Shown here one piece after another: positions 1 through 9,703 of a stretch of DNA of 64,000 nucleotides (position 1 is the stretch's first letter; the number at the start of each line of letters is the position of its first letter). The translations under genes were made by a program, and so were the position numbers. The stretch comes from Bifidobacterium asteroides (GTDB lineage Bacteria > Actinomycetota > Actinomycetes > Actinomycetales > Bifidobacteriaceae), in contig NZ_WKKW01000006.1 in NCBI RefSeq assembly GCF_009683175.1, positions 1-64,000 on the forward strand. The letters are read 5' to 3'. The notes beneath the pieces are model-generated. The model ran no database searches. It was not told the origin of the DNA and was given only the letters and a program-made list of their open reading frames with translations.

Positions 1-200
1 AGCTATAAGTAGCACAAACACGCTCTTGAGTTCTCAAACCACCACCACACCAACAAGCCATTCAACTTCCTCCCGGAAGAAGAACCGCCGTGTTGAGCAG
101 CAAGAGATAAACTTACCACGAGCCGACCAAAACGCAACTCGGCACTCCTATGAAGTCCCTCAAAACAAGCAATAACAAGCCCTCAAACGGCGTGTCGTTA
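1..200 (-). promoter_or_regulatory. rRNA operon promoter and 16S leader (gene off the left edge)
   Basis: Read on the minus strand, this stretch ends toward the left edge with TTGAGAACTCAA (26-37) followed by AGAGCGTGTTTGTG, the kind of sequence found in actinobacterial pre-16S leaders and linked to boxA-type antitermination. Further upstream on that strand, TTGCGT and TAAGTT separated by 16 bases make a plausible -35/-10 pair (about 115-142). No rRNA lies to the right, so this fits the leader of an rRNA operon starting left of base 1 better than a 16S-23S spacer. The rRNA gene itself is not in view, so the call is an inference from the motif. Confidence 0.6.
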
Positions 201-503
201 CATGTTCCTTTCTAACTTTGAGTCTCCCGAAAATGGGCCTTCAGCTCACGCTCCTCGCTCCATGCACACATTTTATTCACAAAGTATTGTTCAGGCCACT
301 GCTGAATCAGCATGTCAGAATAGCCCTTTCATGGTCCTTTTGAATTTTGGTCACAGGCAGCCATACCCGTGCGGAGCTCTCTCTCGGCCTTCAATCATTA
401 GTCATCCACAACGCAAGAATGTCAGTGCTGATATAAATGCATATTCGCGCACCATGTAGGCCTTCGACTCATAGAGTCTATTAACGGATGGTAAGACGGG
501 TGT
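201..503. other. intergenic stretch, no gene recognised
   Basis: This is AT-richer than the flanking genes. Short open frames on both strands have no ribosome site and no recognisable protein character. It presumably holds the promoter of the SIR2 gene, but no convincing -35/-10 pair stands out. Confidence 0.4.
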
Positions 504-1259
504 ATGAGCACAACAATTGCAGTACTGACCGGTGCGGGCATCTCGACTTCCGCCGGCATACCGGATTTCCGCGGACCTGACGGGGTCTGGACCAAGCATC
601 CTGACCAGATGAACGTTTATGACCTGGACCTGTTCATGAACGACAAGAAGCAGCGGGAGTATTCATGGCGATGGCAGAAGGAGTCGCCCGTCTGGAAGGC
701 CCAGCCCGGAGTAGCCCACAAGGCACTGGCCAGGCTGGAGCAGGCAGGCATGCTGAACCTGCTGGCTACGCAGAACTTCGATGCCCTCCACGAGAAAGCC
801 GGTAACTCCGAGGACGTCATCGTCAACCTTCACGGGACCATCGGCAGCTCCCATTGCATGAAGTGCGGCCAGGCATATCGGACGGCCGACATCATGGCCA
901 AGCTTGATCAGGAGCCCGATCCACACTGCCACAAGCCCATGCCCTACCAGGGCAACATGCCATGCAATGGCATCATCAAGACTGATGTGGTCTACTTCGG
1001 TCAGGCCCTGCCCGAAGGAGCCATGGAAAAGAGCATGAGGCTAGCCAGCCAGGCTGATCAATTCTGGGTGATCGGTTCGACCTTGGAGGTGTATCCGGCG
1101 GCCTCACTGGTGCCGGTGGCAGCCCAAGCAGGTGTGCCAATCACCATCATGAACATGGGTTCGACCCAATACGATTCCCTGGCAACCCGACTCATCCACG
1201 AACCTATCGAAGAGGCACTGCCCAAACTCGTCGACAAAACCATCGCCGGGCAGAAATGA
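504..1259 (+). CDS. cobB: NAD-dependent protein deacylase, SIR2 family
   Basis: A 251-residue sirtuin, the usual bacterial length. It removes acyl groups from lysines using NAD+, releasing nicotinamide and O-acyl-ADP-ribose in the cytoplasm. The NAD-binding motif GAGISTSAGIPDFRG sits at residues 10-24, TQNFD at 89-93, and the catalytic His of the HG pair at 110. Four cysteines (118, 121, 142, 154) fit the structural zinc site, though the spacing of the second pair (11 residues between) is wider than the common CxxC. I see no YxxR pair that would mark a desuccinylase, so deacetylase is the default reading. The ribosome site before the ATG is weak. It is monocistronic, next to an rRNA leader on the left and a decayed region on the right. 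Confidence 0.93.
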   Translation: MSTTIAVLTGAGISTSAGIPDFRGPDGVWTKHPDQMNVYDLDLFMNDKKQREYSWRWQKESPVWKAQPGVAHKALARLEQAGMLNLLATQNFDALHEKAGNSEDVIVNLHGTIGSSHCMKCGQAYRTADIMAKLDQEPDPHCHKPMPYQGNMPCNGIIKTDVVYFGQALPEGAMEKSMRLASQADQFWVIGSTLEVYPAASLVPVAAQAGVPITIMNMGSTQYDSLATRLIHEPIEEALPKLVDKTIAGQK

Positions 1260-1700
1260 TTCGCTGACTGCTCCGCGCAATTGGCAATTACTGGAGCAGA
1301 CCTACAATCTGCAGATTTCTGATGGGCCCTGCAAGAACCTGCGGGGCCCGCTATGGCGTTTCTAGCGCCGTCTTCCGTCTCACCTCAGACAGACTCCGCC
1401 TATACCCGGTCCCCTGTCAGCGTCGTTTTGTTGGAACCCCGGTACCCCGCTGGCTTCAAGTCATACATCCCATCGGGGCCTTTTCATGCCCGATAGCATA
1501 CTTTTGGTAGAGCCATAAGCCTGAAACGCCTTGTCCCAACAGAGCTCCGACGCTTCCGGCGAACCCGCTGGGCCATCATGGCGCACATGGCCAGCTGGGG
1601 CTCCCCCTTGGCAGCAGACGTTCAAGCGGGGGAGTGCCGAATATCCCGGAATGATCATGCGTGATCGCCGCGATCCCGCCGGTTCGGTTTCAGTCCCGTG
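1260..1700. other. non-coding stretch with two hairpins
   Basis: No credible gene. A GC hairpin (GGGCCC arms at 1324-1329 and 1344-1349, extended inward by three pairs) lies 65 bases after the SIR2 stop and may end its transcription, although no T-run follows. A second inverted repeat (CTCCCCC 1601-1607, GGGGGAG 1628-1634) lies just downstream of the broken ribbon-helix-helix gene. Confidence 0.4.
1601..1634. repeat. 7-bp inverted repeat beside the broken RHH gene
   Basis: Arms CTCCCCC and GGGGGAG are perfect and separated by 20 bases. Hairpins of this sort next to a ribbon-helix-helix gene can be origins of transfer in mobilisable plasmids; here no relaxase gene or nic consensus is seen, so it may equally be a plain terminator remnant. 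Confidence 0.3.
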
Positions 1701-2080
1701 TCATGCGCCGACGAGGTCGGTGTGGTGGGTTTCGGCATCCCGCTGGACGAGCATGCGGAAGTATTTGCTGCGGTTCTTCAGCCCCTCGCGCTTATGGCGG
1801 CGGATACGTATTCGTCCATGGGTTCGCTCAAGCGCAGGCTGTGCTGCACTTTCGGCTTCCTGCCCTGTTCGCGCTGCTCAATCGATGGGCGCCCCATCAG
1901 GGTGGCGAACAGCTTTGTGGTGTCCGTGTCGGGGTCGAGCTTGGTCTGGCTGATCCTCTTGGCTTCCTCGCCGCCCCATGCGGCAACCGACGGCTTCGAG
2001 GGGGACTGGTCGAGCCGGTCCATGCGTTTCTCGTATTCGCTTGCCTCCATGATCGCGCGTCGTATTTTCTTGTCGCTCAT
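1701..2080 (-). pseudogene. frameshifted ribbon-helix-helix (CopG/MobC-like) gene
   Basis: The gene starts at ATG 2080 behind a good ribosome site (AGGAAA, 8 bases upstream). The frame runs to a TGA at 1778, but the reading continues convincingly in another frame to a TGA at 1701. Restoring one base near 1782-1786 joins them into a 126-residue protein whose C-terminal part (SLRLSEPMDEYVSAAI, then LKNRSKYFRMLV) has the look of a ribbon-helix-helix DNA-binding fold. Such proteins are antitoxins or plasmid mobilisation accessory factors. No toxin or relaxase is next to it. The 380-base span is one short of a whole number of codons, which agrees with a single-base deletion, though a sequencing error cannot be excluded. 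Confidence 0.6.
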
Positions 2081-2523
2081 TGCCGTTTCCTGTCCGGCGC
2101 CTGCTTTCGTGCCATGGCAGGGCAGGGTGCTTTGCCATAGTGGTTCTTTCTTGCCTGGTCGGCTGGAATGGTGCCTGTTGCCATGGCAGGCGGCGCTGGT
2201 GGAGGTAGTTTTACTTGTCATCGCTACGAGTTTCCAGGTTGGGATATGTGACCTCGTCATGTTGGCATCCCGACCAAGGGCCATTATGGGACCGCGAAGA
2301 GTACTGGATACGTCACAATTCAAGCAAATAGCAATAAATAGGCTGTCGCTCGGACTGGCCGCGTTACCTCAGACAATCAGTGCTACTGTGGTGTATAACT
2401 CACTTACGAGTATCAGGTATGCAATGACGTGATGCCTGGTATCACTTAGTGAACGAGGTGCTGGCACATATTTACCGGCATGTACCCGCAGGATTTCTCT
2501 TTGTTTTGGGTGGGTGAGGTGAT
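2081..2523. other. AT-richer intergenic region before the exporter genes
   Basis: No gene is supported. I searched it for a small secreted bacteriocin precursor ahead of the exporter; the only short frame close to it (ATG near 2479, 23 codons) overlaps the exporter start and has no signal-peptide character. It probably carries the exporter promoter. Confidence 0.35.
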
Positions 2524-4611
2524 TTGCGAATTCACTGGATTCAACGGTTGACGATTTGGGCTTCCTTGATTCTCACCATGGTGGTGACATTCGAGATGCT
2601 TATCACCATCGACCAGGAGCTTCCGGCAGGTACCGGTACCTCTTTCACCGTCGAGAGGGTTGATACCGCGACGAAGGCGGATGCTGTGCGTGCGATTGCT
2701 CAAGCATCAAGAAATTTAGGGATTAATGTCTTCAAAATCCAACCTTCATTTCGTGATTCAATGAAGTCTCGTGTTCTCGTGGCCTTTGTGGGTGACCAAA
2801 AGTCTTTTCAACGAAATGGAGGGTACGATTATCCTTCCTTTTCAACGCGTGACCAGTCAACGAAAGTAGTTTCTTTTGAGGAGATTACCACCCAGGACTT
2901 GCGCGGAAGGTATGCGACCAATGCGGATAGGTCGCATATGGAACAGCTCGCCAAGGCTTTGTCACGTTCCCGGATAGTGGTTGACGAATCACAAAGCCTC
3001 TGGTCACGAGGCCTCTGGATAGGTGCGACGATATATGCGTTAGGGAGGGGTGGCCTTTGGGCGGGAGTCGCCATCATCGCCATCACGTTGGTGGTTTCCA
3101 CCGCGTATTCCCTGTCCAGGAACAGGAAGATACATGCGATCAAGGCGATGCACGGTTATACCAGCGGAAGGATACTCGTCGGCGAGCTGGTTTCACTGCT
3201 CGCCACGCTCGTCGTGGGATTGATGACGATTGCCTTGGTGGGATTGCCTTTCCTCTGGCTTATCAATAACTTCCACCAGATTTGGCGACTCCTTCGAGGG
3301 CTGTTTATCGCCGTGGCTGTATTGACAGCATATCTTGTCTTCCTGACGTTGGTTTTAGGCGGTGCCAGTACATTCCGCAATCGAATACCCGCCGTTCTCA
3401 ACGGAGAGGGTAACGAACTCCGTGATGGCGTCATCGCGGGTTTTGCCCAGTTCATGGTGGTGGCTGTTCTCTTTGGCACCATCAGCGGGTCTCTGAATAG
3501 AATCAGCGCAATACAGAGCACCAGCCGGTCCTTGGCACAATGGTCTCGCATCTCGGATCAATATGTCCTCAGATTGTCAGTCAACACCAACACCCCACAC
3601 GAGGATAATCTCCGGACAGCGCCTCCCCTGATGAAAGTGATCGAGGATCTTGACAGCAGAGGGAAGGCAATGCTGGTCGGGTATAACGGTGACTCCGTTT
3701 TTCCCGCTGATGGGAACAATGATCCTTATGAACCGGACGGATCCGATTCGATGATAGTGAGCCCGAACTATCTAGACAAACAACCCATTGCCGGACTTGA
3801 TGGGAAACCGGTTAGGGTGGTTGGAAACGATGTCGGGGCTTTCACACTCCTGGTGCCTTCATCATATAAAGGGGACCCCGGAGCCTTGTTGAAGAAATAT
3901 GCCGAATATTTCAAGACACAGTGCCAACTGGGTGTTACCCAGAAACAGAAACCATATTCCTGTAGCCCTCACGGCGTCCTGGTCCGCACACGTTCGGGCC
4001 AAGACATATCCCTCTTCTCGGGGACCCAGTTCATGCCTGCGGAAGATCAGCAGAGGCTGTCTTTGAAGGATCCGGTGGTAGCCGTCACATCCCCATCGTC
4101 AGGGTTGATCAGCCCCATGGTATACCTGTCATACACATCAAGCGATAGTGTATTGTTCTCCGATCCGGAACTCCTGCAAAGCAAGCTGGACCATTATGGA
4201 ATCTCCGGATACTTCCAGGGTATTGATAACGCCAAGGACTCCGTGGCGTATACGTTGTCATTATCCCGGAACGAGCAACGTGGGGACATCATAGCCATAT
4301 CGTTCGGTCTGGCCGCTGCCATGATGGCCATCCTTGTGTGCTCGGCCGCGTATTGTGCAAGACGACGCAGACTCTCCTTCGTTCAATTCATCCATGGATA
4401 CGGGTTTTTCAGAAGACATGGAAGCTTTCTTATCATGCAGAATATTGGGATGCTGCTGACCCTCATGGCAGTCGGCATTATCGGCTCGATGAACAAGGTT
4501 GCGGATCTGGTGGCTGGAACATTGCTCTTCGCTGTATCCAGCCTCATCATGGCCATTACCGTATCGGTATACGAATCAAGGTTCCGTGCCGACGACATTA
4601 AACGCCCGTGA
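2524..4611 (+). CDS. bacteriocin-associated integral membrane protein (FtsX-like permease)
   Basis: A 695-residue membrane protein. An N-terminal hydrophobic helix (about 8-28) is followed by an extracytoplasmic domain to about 175, a block of three to four helices (about 180-340, with a RNRKIHAIKAMHG-type cytoplasmic turn), a second large external region to about 585 and a final helix block to the end. This two-domain FtsX layout and the length match the DUF1430 proteins that accompany lactococcin-972-type bacteriocins. The chosen start is TTG at 2524, with GAGG four bases upstream, because it keeps the first helix intact; the next Met (2578) would cut into it. It ends 25 bases before the ATPase gene, so the two form an operon. 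GC content is clearly below the neighbours, suggesting transfer. Confidence 0.75.
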   Translation: MRIHWIQRLTIWASLILTMVVTFEMLITIDQELPAGTGTSFTVERVDTATKADAVRAIAQASRNLGINVFKIQPSFRDSMKSRVLVAFVGDQKSFQRNGGYDYPSFSTRDQSTKVVSFEEITTQDLRGRYATNADRSHMEQLAKALSRSRIVVDESQSLWSRGLWIGATIYALGRGGLWAGVAIIAITLVVSTAYSLSRNRKIHAIKAMHGYTSGRILVGELVSLLATLVVGLMTIALVGLPFLWLINNFHQIWRLLRGLFIAVAVLTAYLVFLTLVLGGASTFRNRIPAVLNGEGNELRDGVIAGFAQFMVVAVLFGTISGSLNRISAIQSTSRSLAQWSRISDQYVLRLSVNTNTPHEDNLRTAPPLMKVIEDLDSRGKAMLVGYNGDSVFPADGNNDPYEPDGSDSMIVSPNYLDKQPIAGLDGKPVRVVGNDVGAFTLLVPSSYKGDPGALLKKYAEYFKTQCQLGVTQKQKPYSCSPHGVLVRTRSGQDISLFSGTQFMPAEDQQRLSLKDPVVAVTSPSSGLISPMVYLSYTSSDSVLFSDPELLQSKLDHYGISGYFQGIDNAKDSVAYTLSLSRNEQRGDIIAISFGLAAAMMAILVCSAAYCARRRRLSFVQFIHGYGFFRRHGSFLIMQNIGMLLTLMAVGIIGSMNKVADLVAGTLLFAVSSLIMAITVSVYESRFRADDIKRP

Positions 4612-4636
4612 ATCCACGGTGCGGAGGGAGATGCAT

Positions 4637-5308
4637 ATGACAGACGCAGGCAGGCAGCCGACATTGAAAGTCGAAGGACTTACCAAGAGATTTGCAGAAC
4701 ACACCTTATGGTCGAGACTGTCCTTCGACGCTGGACCTGGTTCCATAATCGCAGTGAGCGGGCCGTCCGGTGCAGGCAAAACGACCCTGCTCAACTGCGT
4801 CGGCTTGTTGGAGGACTTTGATGAAGGATCGGTCACTTACAACGAAGGGACATTCCGTTCCGGTTATTTGCATAAGAGCCGGAAGGGGCAGCGAGTGTGT
4901 CTTCGCGAAAACATAGGATTTCTATTCCAGAACTATGGTCTTGTCGAACAGTGGAACGTGTCGCATAACCTGCAGATTCCCCTCAAAATGAAGAAGCGCG
5001 AGCATCGCAAAGAATGGGATGAACGAATCGAAAGCGTGCTTGACATCGTCGGGATGAATGGCTCACAGAAGAAAAAGATATACACCCTATCGGGCGGGGA
5101 ACAACAGAGAATCGCCCTCGCCAGGCTCCTGCTCAAACAGCCGAATGTCATTCTTGCAGACGAACCGACCTCTGCGCTGGATCAGGACAACGCCAACGTC
5201 GTAATACGCATACTGTGCGAACTTGCCCAACAAGGCGCTGCCGTCATCATCTCAACACACAATGAGGAAATAAAGCAAATCTGTACGTCGATTATCGAAA
5301 TAGGCTGA
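4637..5308 (+). CDS. ABC transporter ATP-binding protein (LolD/MacB-like, bacteriocin export)
   Basis: About 223 residues. Walker A GPSGAGKTTL is at about residues 39-48, the Q-loop at FLFQNYGLV, the signature LSGGEQQRIALARLL at about 155-169, Walker B VILADEPTSALD right after it, and a final His in STHNEE. It powers the FtsX-like permease encoded immediately upstream. ATG 4637 is preferred over ATG 4631 because CGGAGGGAG lies at proper spacing only for the former; the frame is open further upstream but without a ribosome site. The pair is the export/immunity half of a bacteriocin locus, but no precursor peptide is visible on either side. Confidence 0.88.
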   Translation: MTDAGRQPTLKVEGLTKRFAEHTLWSRLSFDAGPGSIIAVSGPSGAGKTTLLNCVGLLEDFDEGSVTYNEGTFRSGYLHKSRKGQRVCLRENIGFLFQNYGLVEQWNVSHNLQIPLKMKKREHRKEWDERIESVLDIVGMNGSQKKKIYTLSGGEQQRIALARLLLKQPNVILADEPTSALDQDNANVVIRILCELAQQGAAVIISTHNEEIKQICTSIIEIG

Positions 5309-5552
5309 TATACCCACACCCTCCACCCGCAGACCGTGGCGACTCCGGGGAAGGGACTCCGCCTGCGATAAGACGCAAGCCAGCACAAGAATCGCCATAG
5401 AATGGCCCTTTAAGAACCAGCAAGTCCCATCAGCCAAGTCCAGCAAAGGCATCGGCGATTCCGACTGTTCTCTCGGCGATAATCATTGTCCATCATTGTC
5501 CCCGAACATCGGATGCCAGGCACAGGCACCGGATCCAATCGGGACATAGTGC

Positions 5553-6818
5553 TCAGTAGTTCTGATGGACCTGGAAGCCTCGACTGCGCAAGGTATCCAG
5601 AATCTGGGTGATGTGATCGGGGCCGTTGGTCTCCACAGTCACCTCCAAGAGCACGCCGTTGTCATAGTGGCCGGAGGATTTGAACTGATCGTGGTTGAGC
5701 TCGATCACATTGGCACGCAGATCGGCCAGGACCGTGGCCACTTTGACCAGCTGGCCAGGTACGTCGGGCAACTCCACGCCGAACTGCATGATGCGCCCGC
5801 GGGAGATCATCCCCCGCTGGATGACAGCACCCATGGTGACCGTATCGATATTGCCGCCCGAGATGATGGGGACGATCACATGCGGCCCCGGGGCCGACCG
5901 GAATACATCGGACTGCAGATCCAACTGGCCCAGCGCAGCAAGAGAGACGGCACCAGCTGCCTCGACCACCAGTTTGTGCTTCTCCAGCATGAATAGAATC
6001 ATCTCGGAGATGTCGCTTTCAGTCACCTGGACCAGATCATCCATATAGCGGCTGAGCAGAGCATAGTTCAAATCGCCGGGACGTCTGACGGCAACACCCT
6101 CGGCAGCCGTACGAATCCGATCCGCTGCGACCACATGACCAGCTGTCAGAGATTCACGCCAGGCCGGGGACCCGACCGGGGTGGCTCCAATGACTCTGAC
6201 CTCAGGCTTGAAGGTCTTTACGGCGAGCGCCACTCCGGCGCCCAGCCCACCCCCACCCAGGGGAACCACGATATCGGTGACATCGGGCACATCCTGAAGA
6301 ATCTCCATGGCGATGGTCCCTTGGCCGCAGACGACCTCGTAGTCGTCAAAGGGCGGGACGAAGGTCATGCCGCGATCGCGTGCCAGGCCCAGGGCGTACT
6401 CGGAACTTTCATCGAAGACCTCACCCTGCAGGACAACCTCGGCACCATAGGCCCGAGTGGCATCGACCTTGAGGGGCGGCGTGATTCGGGGCATGACGAT
6501 GGTGGCCTTCGCGCCACGGCTGCGTGCGGCAAAAGCCACCCCCTGGGCATGATTGCCAGCGGAAGCGGTGACGATACCGCGGTCCAGCTCGTCCTGATTC
6601 AGCGAGGCCACCTTGTTGTAAGCTCCGCGAATCTTGAAAGATCCGGTCAGCTGCAGATTCTCCGGCTTGAGCAGAACGCGATGGCCTATCCGAGCACCCA
6701 GGTCATCGGATTTCTCGATAAGAGTATGGCGGGCTACACCTTCCAGACGTTGGGCGGCTTTGCGCAGATCAGCGGCATGATCGGCCTGAAGACAGGCTGT
6801 GATTGTTGAAGTATCCAT
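5553..6818 (-). CDS. ilvA: threonine ammonia-lyase with C-terminal ACT domain
   Basis: Converts L-threonine to 2-oxobutanoate and ammonia, the entry step to isoleucine. The 421-residue protein has the PLP lysine in SGSFKIRGA-type sequence (here GSFKIRGA, Lys about 62), the SAGNHAQG substrate loop at about 86-93 and the phosphate-binding PLGGGGLGAG at about 190. The last 80 residues form one ACT domain (ELPDVPGQL region), so it has the shorter, single-ACT architecture rather than the double regulatory domain of classical E. coli IlvA. The ATG has GGAG four bases upstream. It stands alone, with about 240 bases without a gene on either side. Confidence 0.92.
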   Translation of the reverse strand: MDTSTITACLQADHAADLRKAAQRLEGVARHTLIEKSDDLGARIGHRVLLKPENLQLTGSFKIRGAYNKVASLNQDELDRGIVTASAGNHAQGVAFAARSRGAKATIVMPRITPPLKVDATRAYGAEVVLQGEVFDESSEYALGLARDRGMTFVPPFDDYEVVCGQGTIAMEILQDVPDVTDIVVPLGGGGLGAGVALAVKTFKPEVRVIGATPVGSPAWRESLTAGHVVAADRIRTAAEGVAVRRPGDLNYALLSRYMDDLVQVTESDISEMILFMLEKHKLVVEAAGAVSLAALGQLDLQSDVFRSAPGPHVIVPIISGGNIDTVTMGAVIQRGMISRGRIMQFGVELPDVPGQLVKVATVLADLRANVIELNHDQFKSSGHYDNGVLLEVTVETNGPDHITQILDTLRSRGFQVHQNY

Positions 6819-7031
6819 GCTCCAAGTATGGTCGGCCGGACCCGACCAATGGGGTCAGCCGTCAACATGGTGGACACCCAAACTTATCGAAAAACAAAAA
6901 CCTGCGGGCAATCGGACGTTTGGACACCCGAAGACCGGACAATTATGAGAGCAAACCTGAAACAAGCAGACCGATAGCTAGGCGAAGCACCAGCCCGCCC
7001 GTGAACTTGACGGACTTCACGAGCGGTCACC

Positions 7032-7071
7032 GGTGATGGCTAACAGTCGCAGGTGATGGCTTGCGGTCGTC
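7032..7071. repeat. two imperfect 20-bp tandem units
   Basis: Two adjacent 20-base units share GGTGATGGCT and a following GTCG (15 of 20 positions match). They lie just downstream of the otsAB stop. With two copies only, this may be chance or a small duplication. Confidence 0.35.
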
Positions 7072-7075
7072 TGCC

Positions 7076-9541
7076 TTACTTGTCGTCAGTGAGCCGGGCA
7101 TGCGCCTCGTCGACCACGGTATGGTCGTCGCGGAAGTCGTGGGAGGCCACAGGCTCATTAACGTCACGGGCCACACCGGCACCCAGGTCGGCCAGCAGCA
7201 GAGTGACCGCGGTCGGATCGTTGACCCGCAGCCGGGCCTTGGTCTGGCCGGGCCCGACCTTGATTGTCCAGCCCTTATCAGGCATAACGGCGAACATGGT
7301 CTCGTCCGTCTCATCGTCGCCCAGGGCCATCATGAAGTCGTAGTCGCCGCTGTTGACGAAGGGCAGGATGGCCTGGCCCTTGCTGGTGGCCACAGGGGTG
7401 ACCTCGACGACCTTGGAGTTCTCCATGATCATCAACCCCAGGCCGACCACTACTCCGCGCAGGCGATGGAGCAGATCCTGACGTTCCTGGTCGGCCACCT
7501 GGGCATCGCTCATCCGGTAGTGCCAGGCCACCGCATCGGACTTGCTCTCCACAAAGGAGTTGGGGACCCTGGTGGCCGACTCATCCATGATGGGCCGGAT
7601 CACCTTCTGCCAGGTATCGGAGTCGGGCAGGCCTTGCGCCCGCTGCCACTCGTCCGAGTCGCTGCCGGGCAGGTTGCGGTTCCAGGCGCCATGCTCGGCA
7701 ATCAGCCCCACCGGCAGGTCACCGAACCAGTCCTGCATGATCTGATGGCTGCGGCCGGAGACCAGCAGGAAGTCCACATCGGGATTGCTTCCCACCTGGG
7801 TCAGCAGGCGGCGAAGGGCCTGGGTGGGCTTGGCCCGCTCAGGACGGCGAACAAGCGGGGTCAGCGTCCCGTCATAGTCGCACAGGACCAGACGACGATG
7901 GGCGCCGTCCCACTGACGAACGATGGCGTTGTGGTGATCCATACGCAGCCTCCTGTCTGTCATACCCGGAATGGACACCTGCCGCAGGGAGTCGAGGAAC
8001 GAGGTGCACCAGTTGGCTGCGGTGCGCACCTTGAGTCGGGCCTGCATGCGGATGTTGCGCCGCTTGGACTCCTCGGGGGTGATCTCCAGGGCGTTGTGCA
8101 GGGCCTCGCAGACCATGTCGATGTCGTAGGGATTGACGATGAAGGCATCGGTCAGCTCGTCGGCAGCCCCGCACATGTCCGACAGGACCAGGGTGCCGTC
8201 GCGTCCGTCATGGCAGGCCAGGTACTCCTTGGCCACGAGGTTCATCCCATCGCGCAGGGGGGTGACCAGGGCTACGTCGCCGGCCGTGTAGATGCCGCAG
8301 ACCGGCTTGATGGACAGGGAGCGGGTGATGTAGTGGATAGGGGTCCAGGCCAGCAGGGAGTAGCGGCCGTTGATCTCCCCCACCAACTGGTCCACCTGGG
8401 CCTTGAGCCGCTGATAGGACTCGACGACCTCCCGCGAGGGGGTGGCCAGCAGGTAGTAGGTGACATGGCCCACCCACTCAGGGTACTTGTCCAGCATGCG
8501 GCCGAAGGCCTGAAGCCGTTCGGGCAGACCCTTGGTGTAATCCAGCCGATCCACCGAGACGATGACCTTGTTGGAGCGGCTGCCCACCGAGGAGGCCGCC
8601 TGCTTGGCCAGCGTGGACTCGGGGATGTCCTTCTCCATGTAGTGGCTCCACCAGTTGGCGTCCGATGTGGCGGCTTCGTTGGCCGCCACGCCCTCGGCAG
8701 TCACCGAGGTGCGGTAGCGATGACGGGGGGACTTGCCGCAGACCTCGTCGATTCCTCGACGCATGGCCCGGGCCAGGCCGGAGTGGGCGGTACGCCGGTA
8801 GAGGTTGTAGTCGATGCCGATGGGGAAGGCGTCGATGGCTGCTCGGTGGCCGTCAGGCATTTCGACCACGCCGTCCCGGTTGACCGGCAGTTCGGGCAGC
8901 AGCCTGTGCAGCGAAGCCAGGAAGCTGGCGGAGAAGTCCACCGTATGGAAGCCGATCAGGTTGGCGCCCAGGACGCCCTCCAGGATCTCGCGGCTCCATG
9001 GCAGGGAGCGGAAGATCTCGGCGCTGGGGAAGGGCACGTGCAGGAACCAGCCGATGGAGGCATCAGGGTAACGTTCGCGCAACATCTTGGGCAGGAGCAT
9101 CAGGTGGTAGTCCTGGACCCAGATGGTGTCGCCCTTGCGGATGAGCGGCTCCACCACCTGCGCGAAACGCATGTTGACCTTGCGGTACATCTCCCAGTCC
9201 TCCTGGCGGAAGACGGCCTCGTGCGAGAAGTCATGGAAGAGCGGCCAGAGGGTGTTGTTGGAGAACCCGGCGTAGTATCCGTTCAGCTCCTCCTTGCTCA
9301 GGAATATAGGAATGCACCGGCTCTCCCGGTAGGCCTGACGGATGCGGTCCAGCTCCTTTTCCGAGTACTTCTGAGGATCGATGCCGCTCCAGCCGATCCA
9401 GAGGCAGTCCTTATGGGAACGGTGATAGGGGCCGATGGCCGTGGCCAGTCCCCCCACGTTCTGGCGCAAGGTGTAAGAGCCGTCCTCCTGTGCCTGCAAG
9501 GACATGGGCAAACGGTTGGAGACGATGATCAGACGAGACAT
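7076..9541 (-). CDS. otsAB: bifunctional trehalose-6-phosphate synthase/phosphatase
   Basis: An 821-residue fusion making trehalose from UDP-glucose and glucose-6-phosphate. The first part is a GT20 synthase: it opens with LIIVSNRLP, contains [14 protein letters not shown] and the nucleotide-sugar motif [13 protein letters not shown]. From about residue 550 a HAD phosphatase follows, with [10 protein letters not shown] carrying the nucleophile Asp and LGDDETDE near the C-terminus. Separate OtsA and OtsB are the rule in many bacteria; the fusion resembles plant and yeast proteins and some actinobacterial ones. The frame is open to 9667, but the start is set at ATG 9541 where the GT20 domain begins. 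The preceding GH13 gene ends 162 bases upstream, so the two may be co-transcribed. Confidence 0.93.
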   Translation of the reverse strand: MSRLIIVSNRLPMSLQAQEDGSYTLRQNVGGLATAIGPYHRSHKDCLWIGWSGIDPQKYSEKELDRIRQAYRESRCIPIFLSKEELNGYYAGFSNNTLWPLFHDFSHEAVFRQEDWEMYRKVNMRFAQVVEPLIRKGDTIWVQDYHLMLLPKMLRERYPDASIGWFLHVPFPSAEIFRSLPWSREILEGVLGANLIGFHTVDFSASFLASLHRLLPELPVNRDGVVEMPDGHRAAIDAFPIGIDYNLYRRTAHSGLARAMRRGIDEVCGKSPRHRYRTSVTAEGVAANEAATSDANWWSHYMEKDIPESTLAKQAASSVGSRSNKVIVSVDRLDYTKGLPERLQAFGRMLDKYPEWVGHVTYYLLATPSREVVESYQRLKAQVDQLVGEINGRYSLLAWTPIHYITRSLSIKPVCGIYTAGDVALVTPLRDGMNLVAKEYLACHDGRDGTLVLSDMCGAADELTDAFIVNPYDIDMVCEALHNALEITPEESKRRNIRMQARLKVRTAANWCTSFLDSLRQVSIPGMTDRRLRMDHHNAIVRQWDGAHRRLVLCDYDGTLTPLVRRPERAKPTQALRRLLTQVGSNPDVDFLLVSGRSHQIMQDWFGDLPVGLIAEHGAWNRNLPGSDSDEWQRAQGLPDSDTWQKVIRPIMDESATRVPNSFVESKSDAVAWHYRMSDAQVADQERQDLLHRLRGVVVGLGLMIMENSKVVEVTPVATSKGQAILPFVNSGDYDFMMALGDDETDETMFAVMPDKGWTIKVGPGQTKARLRVNDPTAVTLLLADLGAGVARDVNEPVASHDFRDDHTVVDEAHARLTDDK

Positions 9542-9703
9542 GCAACCCGCTTTCTTTTCCCGTCCGCGCCGGAATCGTCGGGATTGACCACGGCGCGGAC
9601 CCATAGCCCCGGGACCCGGGGACCCAACCGGTCCGTACAGGCCCATCAGGGCATCGCTGACTTCCACTCTAGCCGGGAAAACGTGCCGACGGCGGGGTTT
9701 TCC

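Noticed and set aside
202-459. An 85-codon frame between the rRNA leader and the SIR2 gene
   Set aside because: No ribosome site, low-confidence composition and no family resemblance.
1698-2432. A 244-codon plus-strand frame over the broken RHH gene
   Set aside because: No ribosome site and no family resemblance; the minus-strand reading with an RHH motif and good ribosome site is far better.
7032-7071. GGTGATGG sequences reminiscent of the fluoride riboswitch start
   Set aside because: Two tandem copies occur, but the remaining consensus and the pseudoknot partner are missing and no downstream target lies in the right orientation.
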